Origin: Myrmaecium sp. VS I D KN 1
Taxonomy: Eukaryota > Ascomycota > Dothideomycetes > Valsariales > Valsariaceae
Assembly (NCBI GenBank): GCA_019775845.1
Contig: JADQAV010000043.1
Location: 372,001 to 436,000 of the forward strand
Reading direction: 5' to 3'
DNA length: 64,000 bases
This document shows, piece after piece, positions 32,520 through 45,566 of the stretch (positions are counted from its first letter, which is position 1; every line of letters starts with the position of its first letter). The notes below the pieces were generated by a model. It made no database searches, was not told the origin of the DNA, and saw only the letters and a program-made list of their open reading frames with translations. A program made the position numbers and the translations under genes.

Positions 32520-33111
32520 GGTTGCTCGGCGCAGGCAGAGCAGGGCAGGGCACTGTAGAGGCCGTGGTAGCGTCCGAGCCTTTTGGCAAGTTGAACTGCT
32601 TGGTCACGCTTCTGCAAAGAGAACACGCGTGCTGTACGTGTGAAGGGGTGGCTGAAAGATGGTGGCTGGATAAGGAGCGACTGAGCAAGCAGTACCAGGT
32701 ACAGTACAACGGAGGGGCCGCAGGAAGGTGAGAAGAACAGAAAAATGGGGAGGCGTTAACGATCGTCGATTGAATCCATCACTACAGAAGTTACCACGCC
32801 CTGGTTCGGGTGCGAGAGCTGACCGGCCGTGCGTGACTTCAGTCCTGGAAAAGGGGTGTCCACTGATTGGGGAGAGTCGGCATGCAAGGCACTGCCCGCA
32901 ACCCCCGATCTTTTGCGCTTGCCAATACGATCCGAATTGATTATGGAATGCTCCGAGCTTCATCTCCGCATCGCCTCTTGCTTCAACAAACTGCCCGTCC
33001 ATACTCGCTAGCTACATACACGACTGCCAGTCCTGTGCGGCGCGCCTGTATCCCTTCGATAGATGTAATAGTATCAGTGGCAAACAGGGGCCTGCAGGAC
33101 AAGAGTAGCTA
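32520..33111. promoter_or_regulatory. Upstream region of areB
   Basis: About 590 bp of normal-composition sequence between the areB start and the AT island. It presumably holds the promoter and 5' UTR of areB. No specific element identified. Confidence 0.5.
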
Positions 33112-35351
33112 AGAGCCTTCTGTACTAATAGTACTTTCCTATATAAATTATATAGGTCCTTACTATTATTAAAGCTTCTAATTAGTCTACTTACTCTACT
33201 TATACCCCTAGTTATATTAAATATATTTTTAGTATTAAGTTATAATTAATATAATTATAGGTATTTAATTATTTTAGTTTTAAAGCTTTAATATATTAAT
33301 ATATTATAATATTACGTTATAATATTAAGTTATTAGTAAAAGATAATAAAGTAGGCCTTATAAAGCGGCTTCTTATAAAAAGAGTAGCCTTTTATTATTA
33401 TTTATAGCCTCTACTATAAATTTTAGTAGTATAGATATATATAATAAAAGTAGTAAACCTACTAGCCTAAGTATTTCTTTTTATAAGGCTTTAGAAGGAA
33501 TCTATTAATTAGTAATATAATATTCTTTATAATTATATTAAACTACTATCGCTACTTCTTCTAAGCTTTATTACTATTAGGCTAGAAGCGACTATATCTA
33601 TCTTACTTATTATTTATAAACTTTTAATATTAAGTCTATTAATATAATACCTTCTAGTTAAGTAAAATACTTAATAAAATAAGATTCTAAGCTAGCTATA
33701 TATAGAAAGTATAGTAGTAAAGAAGGAGGTAATTAAACTTATTATAGTTTACTAACTAAGCCTTATAGATAATAAAGGCGTTATTTACTACAGCGTTAAG
33801 TATCTAGAAGAAGAAAGGTATTTATATATCTTATAATATATAATATAAAGTAATAGCTTCTTATTATTAGGAAATAAGTAATAACTAGTAAGGTTAAGTA
33901 TTAATAAGGTAGTATTACTTATAGTATATAAACTAATTTTAATAAGTTACTCCTTTTCTAGCTTCCCCTAATATACTTATATATTTATACTTACTTATAG
34001 CTCGCTTATATATTTCTTATATTATACTTAAGATATCTATACTCTATTTAGTCTTAAGGCTCTTTAAGCTTTATAACTACTCTTCCTTCTTAAAAAGGAC
34101 GCTCCTGCAGTCTTAGGTATTATAATAATCCTAAAGATAATATTTATAGTTATTCCTTCTATTTTTAGAGCGTCTCGCTTATATATATTATATATATAAA
34201 TAACGATCCTCTATTTTTAAAAAAGCGTCTTTTATAGCTATTTCTTCCTTTTTTACGTCTTTATTATCTTTCTTTTTTCTCTTTTATTTATTATCTATTA
34301 TTTATTATCCGTCTATCTTTTTCTTCTAATACTTCTCTACCCTACTCTACTTTTATTTACTATAAGAGGCGTAGCTCCTTTATAGCTATCTTATTTATAA
34401 GATAAATAATATTCTTATTTACTAAATAAGAAGTAAAAGGCGCTTTATAAATATCTACCTATTTATTACTTCTCGTCCCTAATAATACCTAGCCCGTTTT
34501 TATTTTATCTTCTTTATATTAACTTCCCGCCGTTATCGCTCGGTAGCTCTATAGCTACTACTTTATAATATTTTATTATTCCTAGTTCGCCTATTATATA
34601 TATACGTCTTATCTTTAAAATAACTTTTTATTAATTATATTATAGCCTATTTTTATACTTCTTACTTCTTACTCGCTCGCCGTTACCGAGCCCCTTATTA
34701 TATACTTTTATACTTAATATATAAAGAGGTAGTATAAAGCGGACGCCTATAATATTATATTTAAGAGGAACGTAGTAATTAAGAAATATATATATTATAT
34801 AAAATAATATTATAAATACGCTCTTATAAGTTACTAGCTCCTTATTATTATTTTTCTAGCTCTTTATATATTAACTATTTATAGGTTCCCTCCTTCTTAT
34901 ATACTCTTTATAACTACTTTATATAGAAGCTACCTGGTCGCCTCGCTACTATATTTACTAATATTAATATTATTAAAGATTTAAGTAAATTTATCTAGGT
35001 CTTTAATACCTAATATATTATAATAGAGCGAGGTATAGAGCGGGGCGGCGGAGTAGTTCTTATACCTTATTAGTATCTAATAAGTACTAATAATTATTTA
35101 GTTTTATTAATCCTAGCTATATTATATAGAGCTGCAGCTCTTAAGGATCTTTATAACTTTAAGAAGTTAAAAGTATATTTACTTACCTCCTATTATACTT
35201 TAGTAGTATTACTAACTTATTACTAGGCGGGGCTTTTTATAGTAAACTAATAGAGCTTATACTTATCGCCTATATTAGAAGAGGATACTAGTAAGAAGAT
35301 ACTTACTCTTACTTTCCTAATATTTTTTAAACTTTTTAAGCCCTCTAGTAG

Positions 35352-35398
35352 CTATAGTAGTTATAGTAGTTATAGTAATTATAGTAGTTATAGTAGTC
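35352..35398. repeat. Tandem 9-mer array inside the AT island
   Basis: About five imperfect copies of TATAGTAGT, one after another. Confidence 0.75.
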
Positions 35399-35511
35399 GC
35401 GCCTATAGTTAAGCTTTAGTAGTATAGTTTCTTCTCTATATAATAGTTCTTTATATAGTAGTTTCTATATAGTAGTTACTTTATAGTAGTTACTCTTTTC
35501 TAGTTATTTCT

Positions 35512-35570
35512 CTAGCTACTTTATATCTAGCTACTCTTCTCTAGCTACTTTATATCTAGGCTACTCTTCT
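35512..35570. repeat. Two tandem copies of a ~29-bp unit inside the AT island
   Basis: Two adjacent near-identical copies (29 and 30 bp) that begin CTAGCTACTTTATATCTAG; they differ by one inserted base. Confidence 0.75.
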
Positions 35571-38060
35571 CTAGTAATTTTATTCTTAAGTTACTCTTTA
35601 CTTCTTATATATATATAACTAGTAAAGTAGCGAGGTATTAATATATAAGTCCCTACGGCGATACTAATATACTTACTAAATTATATTACTCTTTTTAGAG
35701 GGGTTATTACTTAAGTAGTAGGGCTTTAATATTATACTTATCTAATTATATTTACTAAATACCCCTATCTATCTATTATAGTTAGTAAATATCCGCGGTA
35801 TTATTATTACTTTCTTATATAATATACTTTATATTTTAGCGACTAATTATTATAGTTTAGTATTATAGGGATTTAGTCTACAGCGTTTAATAGTAATATT
35901 ATTAGAAGGTATATAAAGAGTAGTAAAGAATTTTATAAGCTAGTAGTCTTATTAAAGTATACTTAGAACGCCCTTATAACTATATACTATCTTTAAATAT
36001 ATAGTATTAAAAAGCTACTAAGTTTAATTCCTATTAACTTTATAATAGTTAGGAAGATAGTTCTTAAAGTTCGAGTAAACTATATCTATAGTAGTAATAC
36101 TAGTATATCTTAATACTAAAAATAGAGGCGTATTACTAAAGTAGTTATTATAGAAGATATTAAAGTAGCGTACATATAATAGAAGCCTTTTATATAAATA
36201 GTAGATAGCTTTTAAGGTATTATTAAGGAGGAAATTTAAGTATTCTATCTAATATAGTAAAGTAAAGAACCTCTTAGTATTTAATTCTCTACTAATTTAT
36301 AATTTTATTATTTAATTTCTATTTATATTATTTAATATTATAGCGTCCCTTTAGTAGTAAGTATAAAATAAGAAGTTATAATAATAGCCTTCTAATAATA
36401 TTATAAGAATCTTATAGCTTATAAGTATAGGCTTATTTAGTATATTAAAAAACTAGTTTAAATAGCTAGTAAACTAAACTATTATCTTATTTATAACTAC
36501 TCGGGAGCTCGGAATAATATATTTCTAAAAGGCCTTACTAAGGGATTTTATAAACTTAGTAATCTTTTAAAATACTAGAACTTTACTCTTACTACTATCT
36601 AAGAGCCCTAATAGGTATAAATAATACTTAACTTACTACTATTTATTTACTAATATATTTAGTAATACTAGATATTATAGCTATTTACTATAAAGCTTCT
36701 AATAATTAAGCGTTCTTACTACTTATAATACTCTTAAATAGACTATAATACTAGTCTAAATTATAAACTTACTAGTTATTACATCCTTCTAATATTAATA
36801 CTAATAACTTTAAGAATACTTAAAGTACGCCTAATAATAAGCTATATAGTAATTCGTATAATTAGTAACTATATAAAATAGTAATATTTTAAAGAATAAT
36901 AAAAAAAACTATAATAGTATATCCTAGTAACTAATTAAGATAGTAGGAGTAAATCCGGCGCCTATCTAAATAGCCTCTAATTTAGATTATAAAATACTTA
37001 GATAATTAGCCTTATAATACTTTATTAAGCTTAAAGTAAGCTCTTCCTTAGCTTCTACTATATTATTTTTATTAAAGAAGCCTTATAAAAGCCTTAACTT
37101 TAGCCGTTATAGGTCTACTAGTACTATAAGCTTAAAATTAATATAGTTATTAAGTAGAAGTTTAATAGTATAGTATTTATTAGCCGAATTACTAGAATTA
37201 TTCTTATAATTATACTCTTATAAATCCTACTAATTATTTATTTTAGGGCTATCTACCCTACTTAGTACTATATACTATATACTAGGAGGGCTTATAGTTA
37301 CTTTATTTAATAGAAGAAACGCTTATAATAGCTAGTTTTAATCCCTAAATAGCTATAATACCTAGCTTAATAAAGGTATATATATTTAGTATTAATATTA
37401 TTATAATAGCGGTAGAGGCGGTAGAAAAATTACTTCTTTAAAAGTTATTATAAATATTTTTTAGCTATTAAAAATACTATACTAGGCCTCTTATAGCTTA
37501 GGGTAGTATTAAGTAATAAAATTATACTTTATAAGTATCTTAAATATAAACTCTAAATAATCTCTATATAGATTAGCTTATACTATATTATTTATTATAT
37601 ATACTAGTATCTTCTCTAATATATATATTATTTTTATATCCTTAAAGTAGGGGTATAGCTATAGTATTAATTAATTAAAAATACTAGAAACTTAATACTA
37701 GAAATATAGGTATTAAGGTATTTATATAAGTATTAATATAGTATTATCTAGTATTAAAATATACTTCTTAATACTATACTAAATAAATAAAAGCTTATTA
37801 AGGCCCCTATTATAATAGGACGCCTTACTCTTAGTAGTTTAAATACCTAGACACTATTAATAGCTAAGCCGGAAGTAATTTTACTATTAATAAAAGTATC
37901 TATTTAAGGGATATATTAATCTACCTATCCTATAGCGGATATAGTAACTTATATTTTTATTAAGGCCCAGGTAGATAATAGGTAACGCACGATCGGACTA
38001 TATAGGATCGTAGATGCACTCCTATAATAAAATAAAATTCCAGAAAGCTTGCGTTAAGAA

Positions 38061-38424
38061 AAAATATAGTCTAACGGAAAGTCACTAGGATTTCTCTACC
38101 TTTACCAGAGTATGTAGACCGAATACTGCAGTTCAGAGTGTGTTGATTGGACTGAGGTCTGCGTGCCTGGTACGAAGTGCAGTGGGCAGCTGTTAGCGCA
38201 GCGGGCTACGGCCGGGGAAACTTGAACCGGACGTCATAGCTCGCATTAGTACCGTCGCTTCTACAATACGTAGTAGCTATCGATTGCTCCGGGGTTGCGG
38301 CGAGCACCTCCGTATTCTCCATCAGACAATCCGTCCGCTCTTCAGAGGCTCGATCAGTCAAGCCTCTGTCGCCCCGATTTGCTACACTCCGGTCAATACC
38401 TTCGGCTCAGAAGTATCTACCAAG
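38061..38424. promoter_or_regulatory. Upstream region of lsb6
   Basis: About 360 bp of normal-composition sequence between the AT island and the lsb6 start. The lsb6 frame is open upstream of the chosen ATG to 38284; I take this as 5' UTR. Confidence 0.5.
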
Positions 38425-40717
38425 ATGCCGAGCAAACGACCCCCGACGTCCGGATATGCTCGAATAGCTCAGGCTGAAGAAGAGGATGAGGAGGGATATT
38501 CGGAAGCGTCTGACGAAGAGAACTTTCACAACAGCCAGCGGCCAATTTCCGGCATTCACTACACTCCGATCCAACCAGGTCGCCAGAGCAATATGCGTGC
38601 TTCTGGGTCTGGTAGCAAGGAGTTCCGTCACCGGCATCGGAGCAACTCCGGCGTGGACATCAAGGCCATCAACGCTAGACTAGAGAAATGGGCGGATGAG
38701 ATCGCATCCAAATTCAAGATACGGAAGGGAAAGGGCAGAACTGAGGGCGAGGAGCCGCTGGAAATACACCATTCCGTGTTCCAAGCGCCGGACTGGATAC
38801 GTCCTGCAACTGCGGAATCCCTAGAGCACGAGGACAGAGACAGGTTAACAAAGGACGAGTTCGACCAAATAGTCGAGAGCGTTCGCACCGCAATCGAATT
38901 GGGCGTACATCCAAAGCTCATCTCCCAGGGTAGCTCTGGAAGTTATTTCGCTCGGGATACGAAGGGCAAAGTGGTCGGTGTCTTCAAGCCCAAGGATGAA
39001 GAACCATACGCATCTCGCAATCCTAAATGGACGAAATGGATACACAGAAACCTCTTCCCTTGGTTCTTTGGACGGGCCTGCTTGATCCCCAATCTGAGTT
39101 ACGTCTCCGAGGCGGCTGCCTACGTGCTGGACACGCAGTTACGCACGGGCCTCGTGCCGTATACGGATATTGTTTCATTGTCCTCAAAGTCATTCTTTTA
39201 TGATTTCTGGGATCGGCGTGCCTACTATCGCAAGAAGAAGCCGCTGCCAGAGAAGATTGGGAGTTTCCAGATATTCCTGAAAGGATACAAAGACGCCAAT
39301 AAGTTTCTGAAGGAACATCCGTGGCCCGACCAGCACTCGAACCTGAAAGAGGAAAGTTCTGCCAAAAGACAACGAAGACGGTGGGCAGAAGAATGTAGAC
39401 CCGGTGGCACTGTTTCAGACGACGAGGATGCCGAGAGCCACGAGAGAGATGTTATAGAGGAGACGCAGAGGAGGAAGGTCTTCTGGACCGATGCTTTGCA
39501 GCAATCGTTCCGGGAACAGCTTGAAAAGCTTGTGATACTGGACTACATAATGCGAAATACCGACCGCGGTCTGGACAACTGGATGATCCGGATCGATCAG
39601 ACTGCGCAAAAGGCATCTATTATATCGGATCCAGGGGATATCGCCCCTAGCTCCCAAGCGAACGAGCCATATGGACGGCAAGAACCTATGTCAGTCGCAA
39701 GTCGCTCAGCCACGCCTTCAGTTACATCCCCATCCCCCTCTGTCTCGATAGGGGCTATAGACAACAGCTTATCCTGGCCATGGAAACATCCAGACGCAGT
39801 ATGTACAGCTTGAAACCCCGCCCCTTGTAAGCAGGGTCGCTAACGACTTACAGTGGAGAAGCTATCCGTTCGGGTGGTTATTTCTACCCGTTTCTCTGAT
39901 AGGGCAGCCCTTCTCCGAAGCAACCCGAAAACATTTCCTTCCATTGCTCACATCGAAGGATTGGTGGCGAGAAACACAGCAAGCTTTAAGACGCTGTTTC
40001 AGCCAGGATGCGGATTTCAAGGAGAGGATGTTCGCTAAGCAGATGGCTGTCATGAAGGGCCAGGCTTGGAACGTTGTAGAGGCCCTGAAAACGCCGGATC
40101 ACGGCCCGCTGGAACTGACACGAAGGGCGCGTGTTTGCGTTTGGGACGACGTAGTTGATGTCCCCGTTGCCGTCCCGTTGCGGGTGCCATCCGAGGAAAT
40201 GAGGCGCAGGGGTCAGCAAGAGCTGCCCGAAGAAGAATTAGATCTCAGTGCAGCTCATGCTTCCGCACCTCAGCCGGGACACGATCTCTTGGGCATCGGT
40301 TCGCCACGCCATAGTCCAATGCCAAACGGGAAGAGGTTCGACTTGACTAGGCATTCCAGCTCACAAGACGTTGAAAGAACCGACGCAACTGCGGATGCGT
40401 CGCAGCCTTCTCGGGCCTGGCAATCAGACGTCAATGGCATAACTAATCCAGAGCTGCTTAATACCGGGCGTGACCGCTCGAAACGGACAAGCTATGATGG
40501 ACATGGGTCGCGGAGTCGAGCAAGCCCAGAGCATCGGCGGAGAAGATACTCGTATGCAGCTCGACGCAGCAGTAACGCTATCCTGCTGGGAGACGATGAT
40601 CTAGCGGGAGACCTTGGATATGCCGTCGCGGAAGATATGGAGGGAAATCACAAGCGAGTCATTGTGGAACGCTTGGAGATGGTCAAGGGCAGGAACCCAG
40701 TGTTCACTTGGTGCTGA
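38425..40717 (+). CDS. lsb6: Type II phosphatidylinositol 4-kinase (LSB6)
   Basis: Makes PI4P on vacuolar and endosomal membranes; yeast Lsb6 also links to Las17 and endosome movement. Exons 38425-39798 and 39854-40717 join in phase 0 at WKHPDA-WRSYPFGW, giving 745 residues. Motifs: glycine loop QGSSGSYF (168-175), ATP-binding lysine in VFKPKDEEPY (K188), FFGRACLIPNLSYVSEAAAYVLD, catalytic NTDRGLDNWM (378-387), and metal-binding AIDNSLSWPWKHPD, the type II version of the DFG motif. A long variable basic/acidic insert (residues about 305-350) lies before the catalytic loop. The N-terminal 100 residues are hydrophilic and acidic. The C-terminal about 200 residues are Ser/Arg-rich, ending with a conserved RVIVERLEMVKGRNPVFTWC. 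The start at 38425 was chosen because it begins the fungal-type N-terminus. Confidence 0.94.
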
Positions 40718-41174
40718 AAATCTGCACCACTTGGTCATAGCGCGCTCCGGCGGTGGTCAAGGTCAACACCATCATGAAGCATGGAGACAGGGGTAAGCAT
40801 TTTGGATATGGACAGGATTGGATAGCATGTACTCTATCAGGCGTTCGCATCGAATCGTGCTGAATGAAAAAGCAGGCACGAATGTTTAGACGAATCAGGG
40901 GCGCAGCATTAGAGAGATCTCCATGTGCGCTCCCACCCCGCAATGGGATTCGGGCGCTACGTCACAAGCGGCTTGGCAGTCTAAGGGACCATCCCTCTGC
41001 ACCACTCCACCTTCATGAGCGATCGAGATAGAATCCCTCGCGCTCAGCGAGCAGAAACTGATCTTCGTCGAGCTTTTCGGGCGATCCGTAACCATGTCCC
41101 TGGGCTCTGCGCTGCTTTGACCCTAACTCCGGGCCGCATGATCGTCGAAATCCGCACCAAAACCAGGAAAAACA
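40718..41174. promoter_or_regulatory. Interval lsb6 / SulP transporter
   Basis: 457 bp between two genes on the same strand: 3' UTR of lsb6 and promoter of the SulP gene. No specific element identified. Confidence 0.5.
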
Positions 41175-43775
41175 ATGCCGCCGAAACCCTCGAGTCTGCT
41201 TGGGATGTTTCCCGGAAGCTCACGCACAAGCAGCAGAACGCGTCAACCTACGGCTCCGCATCCCAGCCAGCTACATGATAGTCACGCCTCGAGGCCTCCG
41301 TCACGCGGCGCTCCACCGACCATACCAGACGATGGCAAGGCACGTTCGAAACCTGCCACTGAAGGAGAGCTAGCATCCGCTCTCCACGCGAGGCTGCTGA
41401 CCCGAGACAATTGGGACAACGCTTCGGGTTGCGGATCTATGAACTGCAGCCATGGCACTTACTCGCCACGACCGCCGACGCACAAAACATATGGCAGTAT
41501 CAACTCGACCCAACCAGGCTCCATTCAAGAGGACCTCCGCGGGCGAGATCGCTACCCTTCTCCACGCTTTTCTCCTGATGGCCCTGAATTGATAGAAGGG
41601 TTGCTGGGTGATACGGCAACGGGCATGTCGGGCCAGAGCCAAGGTAGTAAGATGAGCACTACTCGTTATCTTGCGCAACGTCATGGCATCAAACATCGGA
41701 AAATGATGTGCGTTATATACTTACCTCCTGGACATATGTTGCTGGGGCTTATGCTCGCACTGAAGTCACATGTCGCTAACTGTTGATAGGTATCTGGCGT
41801 ACTACATCCCGGTCATAAATTGGGCACGGCAGTACAAACTGTCCTATCTGCGGGGCGATCTCATAGCCGCTCTAACTATGGCCTCATTCTACATACCGAT
41901 GTCGCTGTCGCTGGCCTCTAACCTTGGACATGTACCACCTGTTCACGGGCTGTACAGCTTTGCAATTAACCCCCTGATATATGCGATCTTCGGCACGTGC
42001 CCGCAGATGATTGTCGGGCCGGAGGCTGCAGGGTCATTGCTCACCGGGGAAGTCGTCAAGGAGAACATCGAAAAGGGTAGAGGTGGTGAGGATGACGGCT
42101 TAAGGAACGGCGAGATTGCTGGCACGGTCACTTTCCTGGCGGGCGCGGTCATCCTCTTGTCCGGCCTTTTCAGGCTTGGTTTTCTCGACAGCGTCCTGAG
42201 CAGGCCATTTCTTCGAGGTTTCATCAGCGCCATCGGCGTGGTCATCTTCATAGACCAGCTGATTCCTGAGATGGGCTTAGCGAGGCGGGTGTCGCGGGTT
42301 GGCGGGGTGGCGCATGGCAGTTGTCTGGACAAGGTGATGTTCCTTTTCCAGAATCTTTCTCACGCACACATTCCCACCTGTGCCGTTTCATTCGGTGCAT
42401 TTGCGATTATCATGATCTGCAGGTATGGCCAGTTTTCCGGAATTAGTATATCGAGGACACAGCTAATGCACCCTCTGGCAGAAGCGTCAAAAAGCGACTG
42501 CAACCACGATATCCTGCGGTTGCATATCTCCCTGATCGTTTTATTGTGGTCGTGCTCTCAGCTGTTCTTGCGAGACGCCTTGATTGGGCGAGCAAGGGCA
42601 TCGCAGTGCTTGGGGAAGTCAAGGCTAGCGGTAGCCTGTTCGCGATCCACTGGCCTTTACGATTGTCGCAACTGAGATACGCGTCAGAAGCGTTCAACAC
42701 GTCGCTGATCATCGCGTTACTTGGCTTTTTCGAATCTTCGGTGGCTGCTAAAAGCTTAGGTTCTGGGGACGGCCGCTCTGGTGCAATCAAAAACATCTCA
42801 ATTAGTCCGAACAGGGAATTGGTCGCCTTGGGGATTGCGAATATCACCGGCGGTTTCTTTATGGCCTTACCTGCCTTCGGAGGGTATGGTAGAAGTAAAG
42901 TGAATGTCTCGACGGGCGGCAAGACGCCGATGAGCAACGTGTTTCTCAGCATCATCACCTTTATCTCCGCTTTCTTTCTCTTGCCATATTTTCACTATAT
43001 ACCGGTACGTTTACCTATACTTTACGAGAATTCACGACCTAACGATTCGCCTCAGAAAGGGGTTCTCTCAGCTATGATCTCAGTCGTGGCCTGTTCTCTC
43101 ATTGAAGAAGCACCTGGAGATGTGCGGTTCTTCTGGAAGATCAAAGGACACTCTGAGCTCCTCCTCATGCTCCTCATCTTCATCACGACTATCCTCTGGG
43201 ACATCCAGAAGGGGATCGCGGTCGGGATCTGCCTCTCGGTGCTCCGCGTGATCCGGCACAGCACCAGGCCACGGATCCAAATCCTCGGCCGTGTACCGGG
43301 GACGACGGACAGGTTCGACAACGCTGAGGCGGACCCAGACCGATTGGAGTTCGTGGAGGGCTGTCTGATCGTCAAGATCCCGGAGCCACTCACCTTCGCC
43401 AACACGGGCGAGCTCAAGAACCGACTCCGGCGACTGGAGCAGCACGGCACGGTGGCGGCGCACCCGGCGCTGCCTCGCGTCCGGGACGAGGAGCACAACA
43501 AGAACATCATCTTCGACGTGCACGGGGTGACGAGTCTGGACGGGGCGGGCGCTCAGGTGCTCTCGGAGATCGTCCGGTCGTATCGGTTGCGAGGGGTGCG
43601 GGTGTTCTTCTGCCGCGTGCCGCGGAGGCGCAGCCGCGTCTGGCAGCTGTTCGAGACGTCGGGTATTGTGGAGATGTGCGGCGGGCCGGGGCATTTCACG
43701 CGGTCCGTAAGTGAGGCTCTTAGGCTTACTGAATTAGAGAGTTCAGATGGCGAGGACGTTGGTAGGAGAGCATAG
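41175..43775 (+). CDS. SulP-family anion transporter with STAS domain
   Basis: Membrane transporter of the SLC26/SulP family. Exons 41175-41707, 41790-42422, 42482-43004 and 43056-43775 give 802 residues. A hydrophilic N-terminal region of about 180 residues (Ser/Pro/Arg-rich) precedes the membrane core, which opens with YIPVINWARQYKLSYLRGDLIAALT and the SulP blocks PMSLSLASNLGHVPPVHGLYS and VGPEAAGSLLTGE. The last third is a STAS domain with IIFDVHGVTSLDGAGAQVL, as in anti-sigma antagonist folds. Sequence style is closer to the uncharacterised fungal group that includes S. pombe SPAC24H6.11c and yeast Vsb1 than to the plasma-membrane sulfate permeases SutA/SutB, so a vacuolar or internal role is possible. 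Substrate not inferable. Confidence 0.9.
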
Positions 43776-45566
43776 CGGGAAGTCCTTGTTCATTGTTTGT
43801 TTTGTATGATCAGAACCAGTAAAGAAGTTCAAGCTTCTCGCTCGAGCCAGTGTGTGCTGAGCTGGTACTGTATTCCAGCGTCCCTTCTTTCTTTACGGTG
43901 AGCAGACTGATGTCCAATATGAAAAGGTGGCGCAGTCTGTTTAAGACGAGCATGTTTGCTGCTTACTGGACCTGATCTTTTTTCGTCGGAGCGACGGTGT
44001 AGGACTGCCTTTTGGACGTTGGAATATAGTTATTATGGATCGCGTACTAGTCATTCGTACAGTATACCTATATGGATGGATGGATAGATGTACGGAGATG
44101 TGGCGCAGCAGCAGTTGGAATTATCGAAGATCCCATCATAAATGTCCCCTTGCTTGCTCTGCTCTGCTTAAGCAAAGAAATGAATAATGTGCTTCGGGAA
44201 TATTATCCTAAGAAAAGAGAAGTCCTCGATACGAAGTAATAGTAAACATCAGCCGTGGTAAACCGACTGTAAACATGAACTCATGGAACTAAGGAACGTT
44301 AGGGATGAATATCCTGACCGAAGCAGAGCCAGTTGCGTGGGTGTCGGGTTTCCCTGCAAAACCCAACGAGTACGGGCGACGGGATTTTCGGTTTCCCTCC
44401 CCCTCCCTCTCCCCCGCAATCAACAGCCGAGGCATGCGCGCGCAAGGGCCACCTGGTAGGCGTGCCCCACCCCCACATTAACTTAGTTAGTACACTTCTT
44501 CCAGGTTCTTCGTCAACGACCTCAACACCGGTCTTTTTTTCTTTGTTCATGGATTCGCTCCCTCTCTCGCTCTCGGTCGGTCGGTCTAACGGCACGGCAT
44601 TTATTCCCCCTTTTCCCCTTCCTATCCCCCCTTCGTTCCTTTTGTTACGGATCTTGCCACCGCCGTACGGCGCAGTCGTTTGTTTATTCGTCCATTCGTT
44701 CAAGGCATCTGGGCGGTGCGCGCGCTTTGCCCTTCCTTACTTCCTTTGCTCCCTTCTTTCCCTTCCTTCTGTGCCTCCCTTTCTTCAGCCTGGTTGTTTG
44801 GCGAGGTACACGTGGGGGAGAGGGGTGCCTGGCGTGACCACGTGCGCTGGGCTGGAACGTAGGTATCTTACGTAGTGGGATTGTGAGGTTCTTTGTTCTG
44901 TGCTGAGGGGGATTTGTAAGTGGAAGGGGGAGGGAGTAGGTAGGTAGTAGGTAGGTAGTTATCCTGGGGGGATTATGGGGAGGTATAAGGTATAGTATCG
45001 ATTGTAACGGATTAGAATGGGAATATCTGTGACTGTATTATGGATATAGGTACCCAGGGCCTCACCGCACGGATGGGGGGTTGGATTGATGACCCGAGGT
45101 GCTAGGATGAAGGTCACTCACTACTAAGTACCTTATTCCCTGTAGGATCGATCCTACGACAGATGTATCACTGACCTACTGGGTACGAGGTAATCCTTTG
45201 TTTTGTACTCGAACTGAAATAGTTCTAGTGAGTACAGTAACGAACTACTCGACCGCACTTGACCACTCACCACCAACCGCCAATCCCCCCCAGCGCCCAC
45301 CGGATCCCTCCAGGCTCTCCCCCTCTCCGCCTCCTCCACCCCTGCCGTCAGCCAACGGCGGCGGCGACGATGGCGGCGACGACGACGACCAGAACGATTT
45401 AAATATTTCCTTCCCCCCGTCCCACTCTCCCCCGCACTTTCAGTCGTTGGTCTGCTCGACTTTCTTTCTTTCTTTCTTTCTTCCACTCCCTCCATCCCTC
45501 CATCCATCCATCCCTCTTTCCCCTCCTCCTCCTCCTCCTCCTCCTCCGCCCCCGCCAATACCCCAA
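43776..45566. promoter_or_regulatory. Long upstream region of the JEN1-type transporter
   Basis: About 1.8 kb with no gene. Sites that fit the CreA consensus SYGGRG lie at 44812-44817, 44964-44969 and, on the minus strand, 45288-45293. A GTAGGTAG repeat patch lies near 44936-44958. The last 130 bp before the ATG are CT-rich. Confidence 0.45.
45462..45548 (+). repeat. CT-rich microsatellite leader (CTTT)n / (CATC)n / (CTC)n
   Basis: Consecutive short repeats of TTTC, CCATC and CTC units just ahead of the JEN1-type start codon; probably in the 5' UTR, where pyrimidine tracts are common in strongly expressed fungal genes. Confidence 0.75.

Larger units (their letters stand above)
33112..38060. 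repeat. AT-rich island: RIP-type decayed repeat (fossil)
   Basis: About 4.9 kb of very AT-rich sequence with sharp edges against about 50% GC flanks. CpA and TpG dinucleotides are nearly gone (only a handful noticed), while TpA is in great excess and some CpG remains. This is the footprint of repeat-induced point mutation with CpA preference, carried almost to saturation. No reading frame of 60 codons or more exists on either strand. I see no terminal repeats, target-site duplication or family motif, so the parent element cannot be named. It is certainly broken beyond function and looks old or heavily mutated. Confidence 0.88.

Noticed and set aside
33112-38060. Assigning the AT island to a named transposon class
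   Set aside because: No terminal repeats, target duplication or readable protein motif; naming a family would be guesswork.
38190-38255. tRNA-like string (TAGCGCAGCGG followed by TTGAACCGG)
   Set aside because: It resembles a D-arm and a reversed B box, but no acceptor stem or T-stem pairs on either strand.
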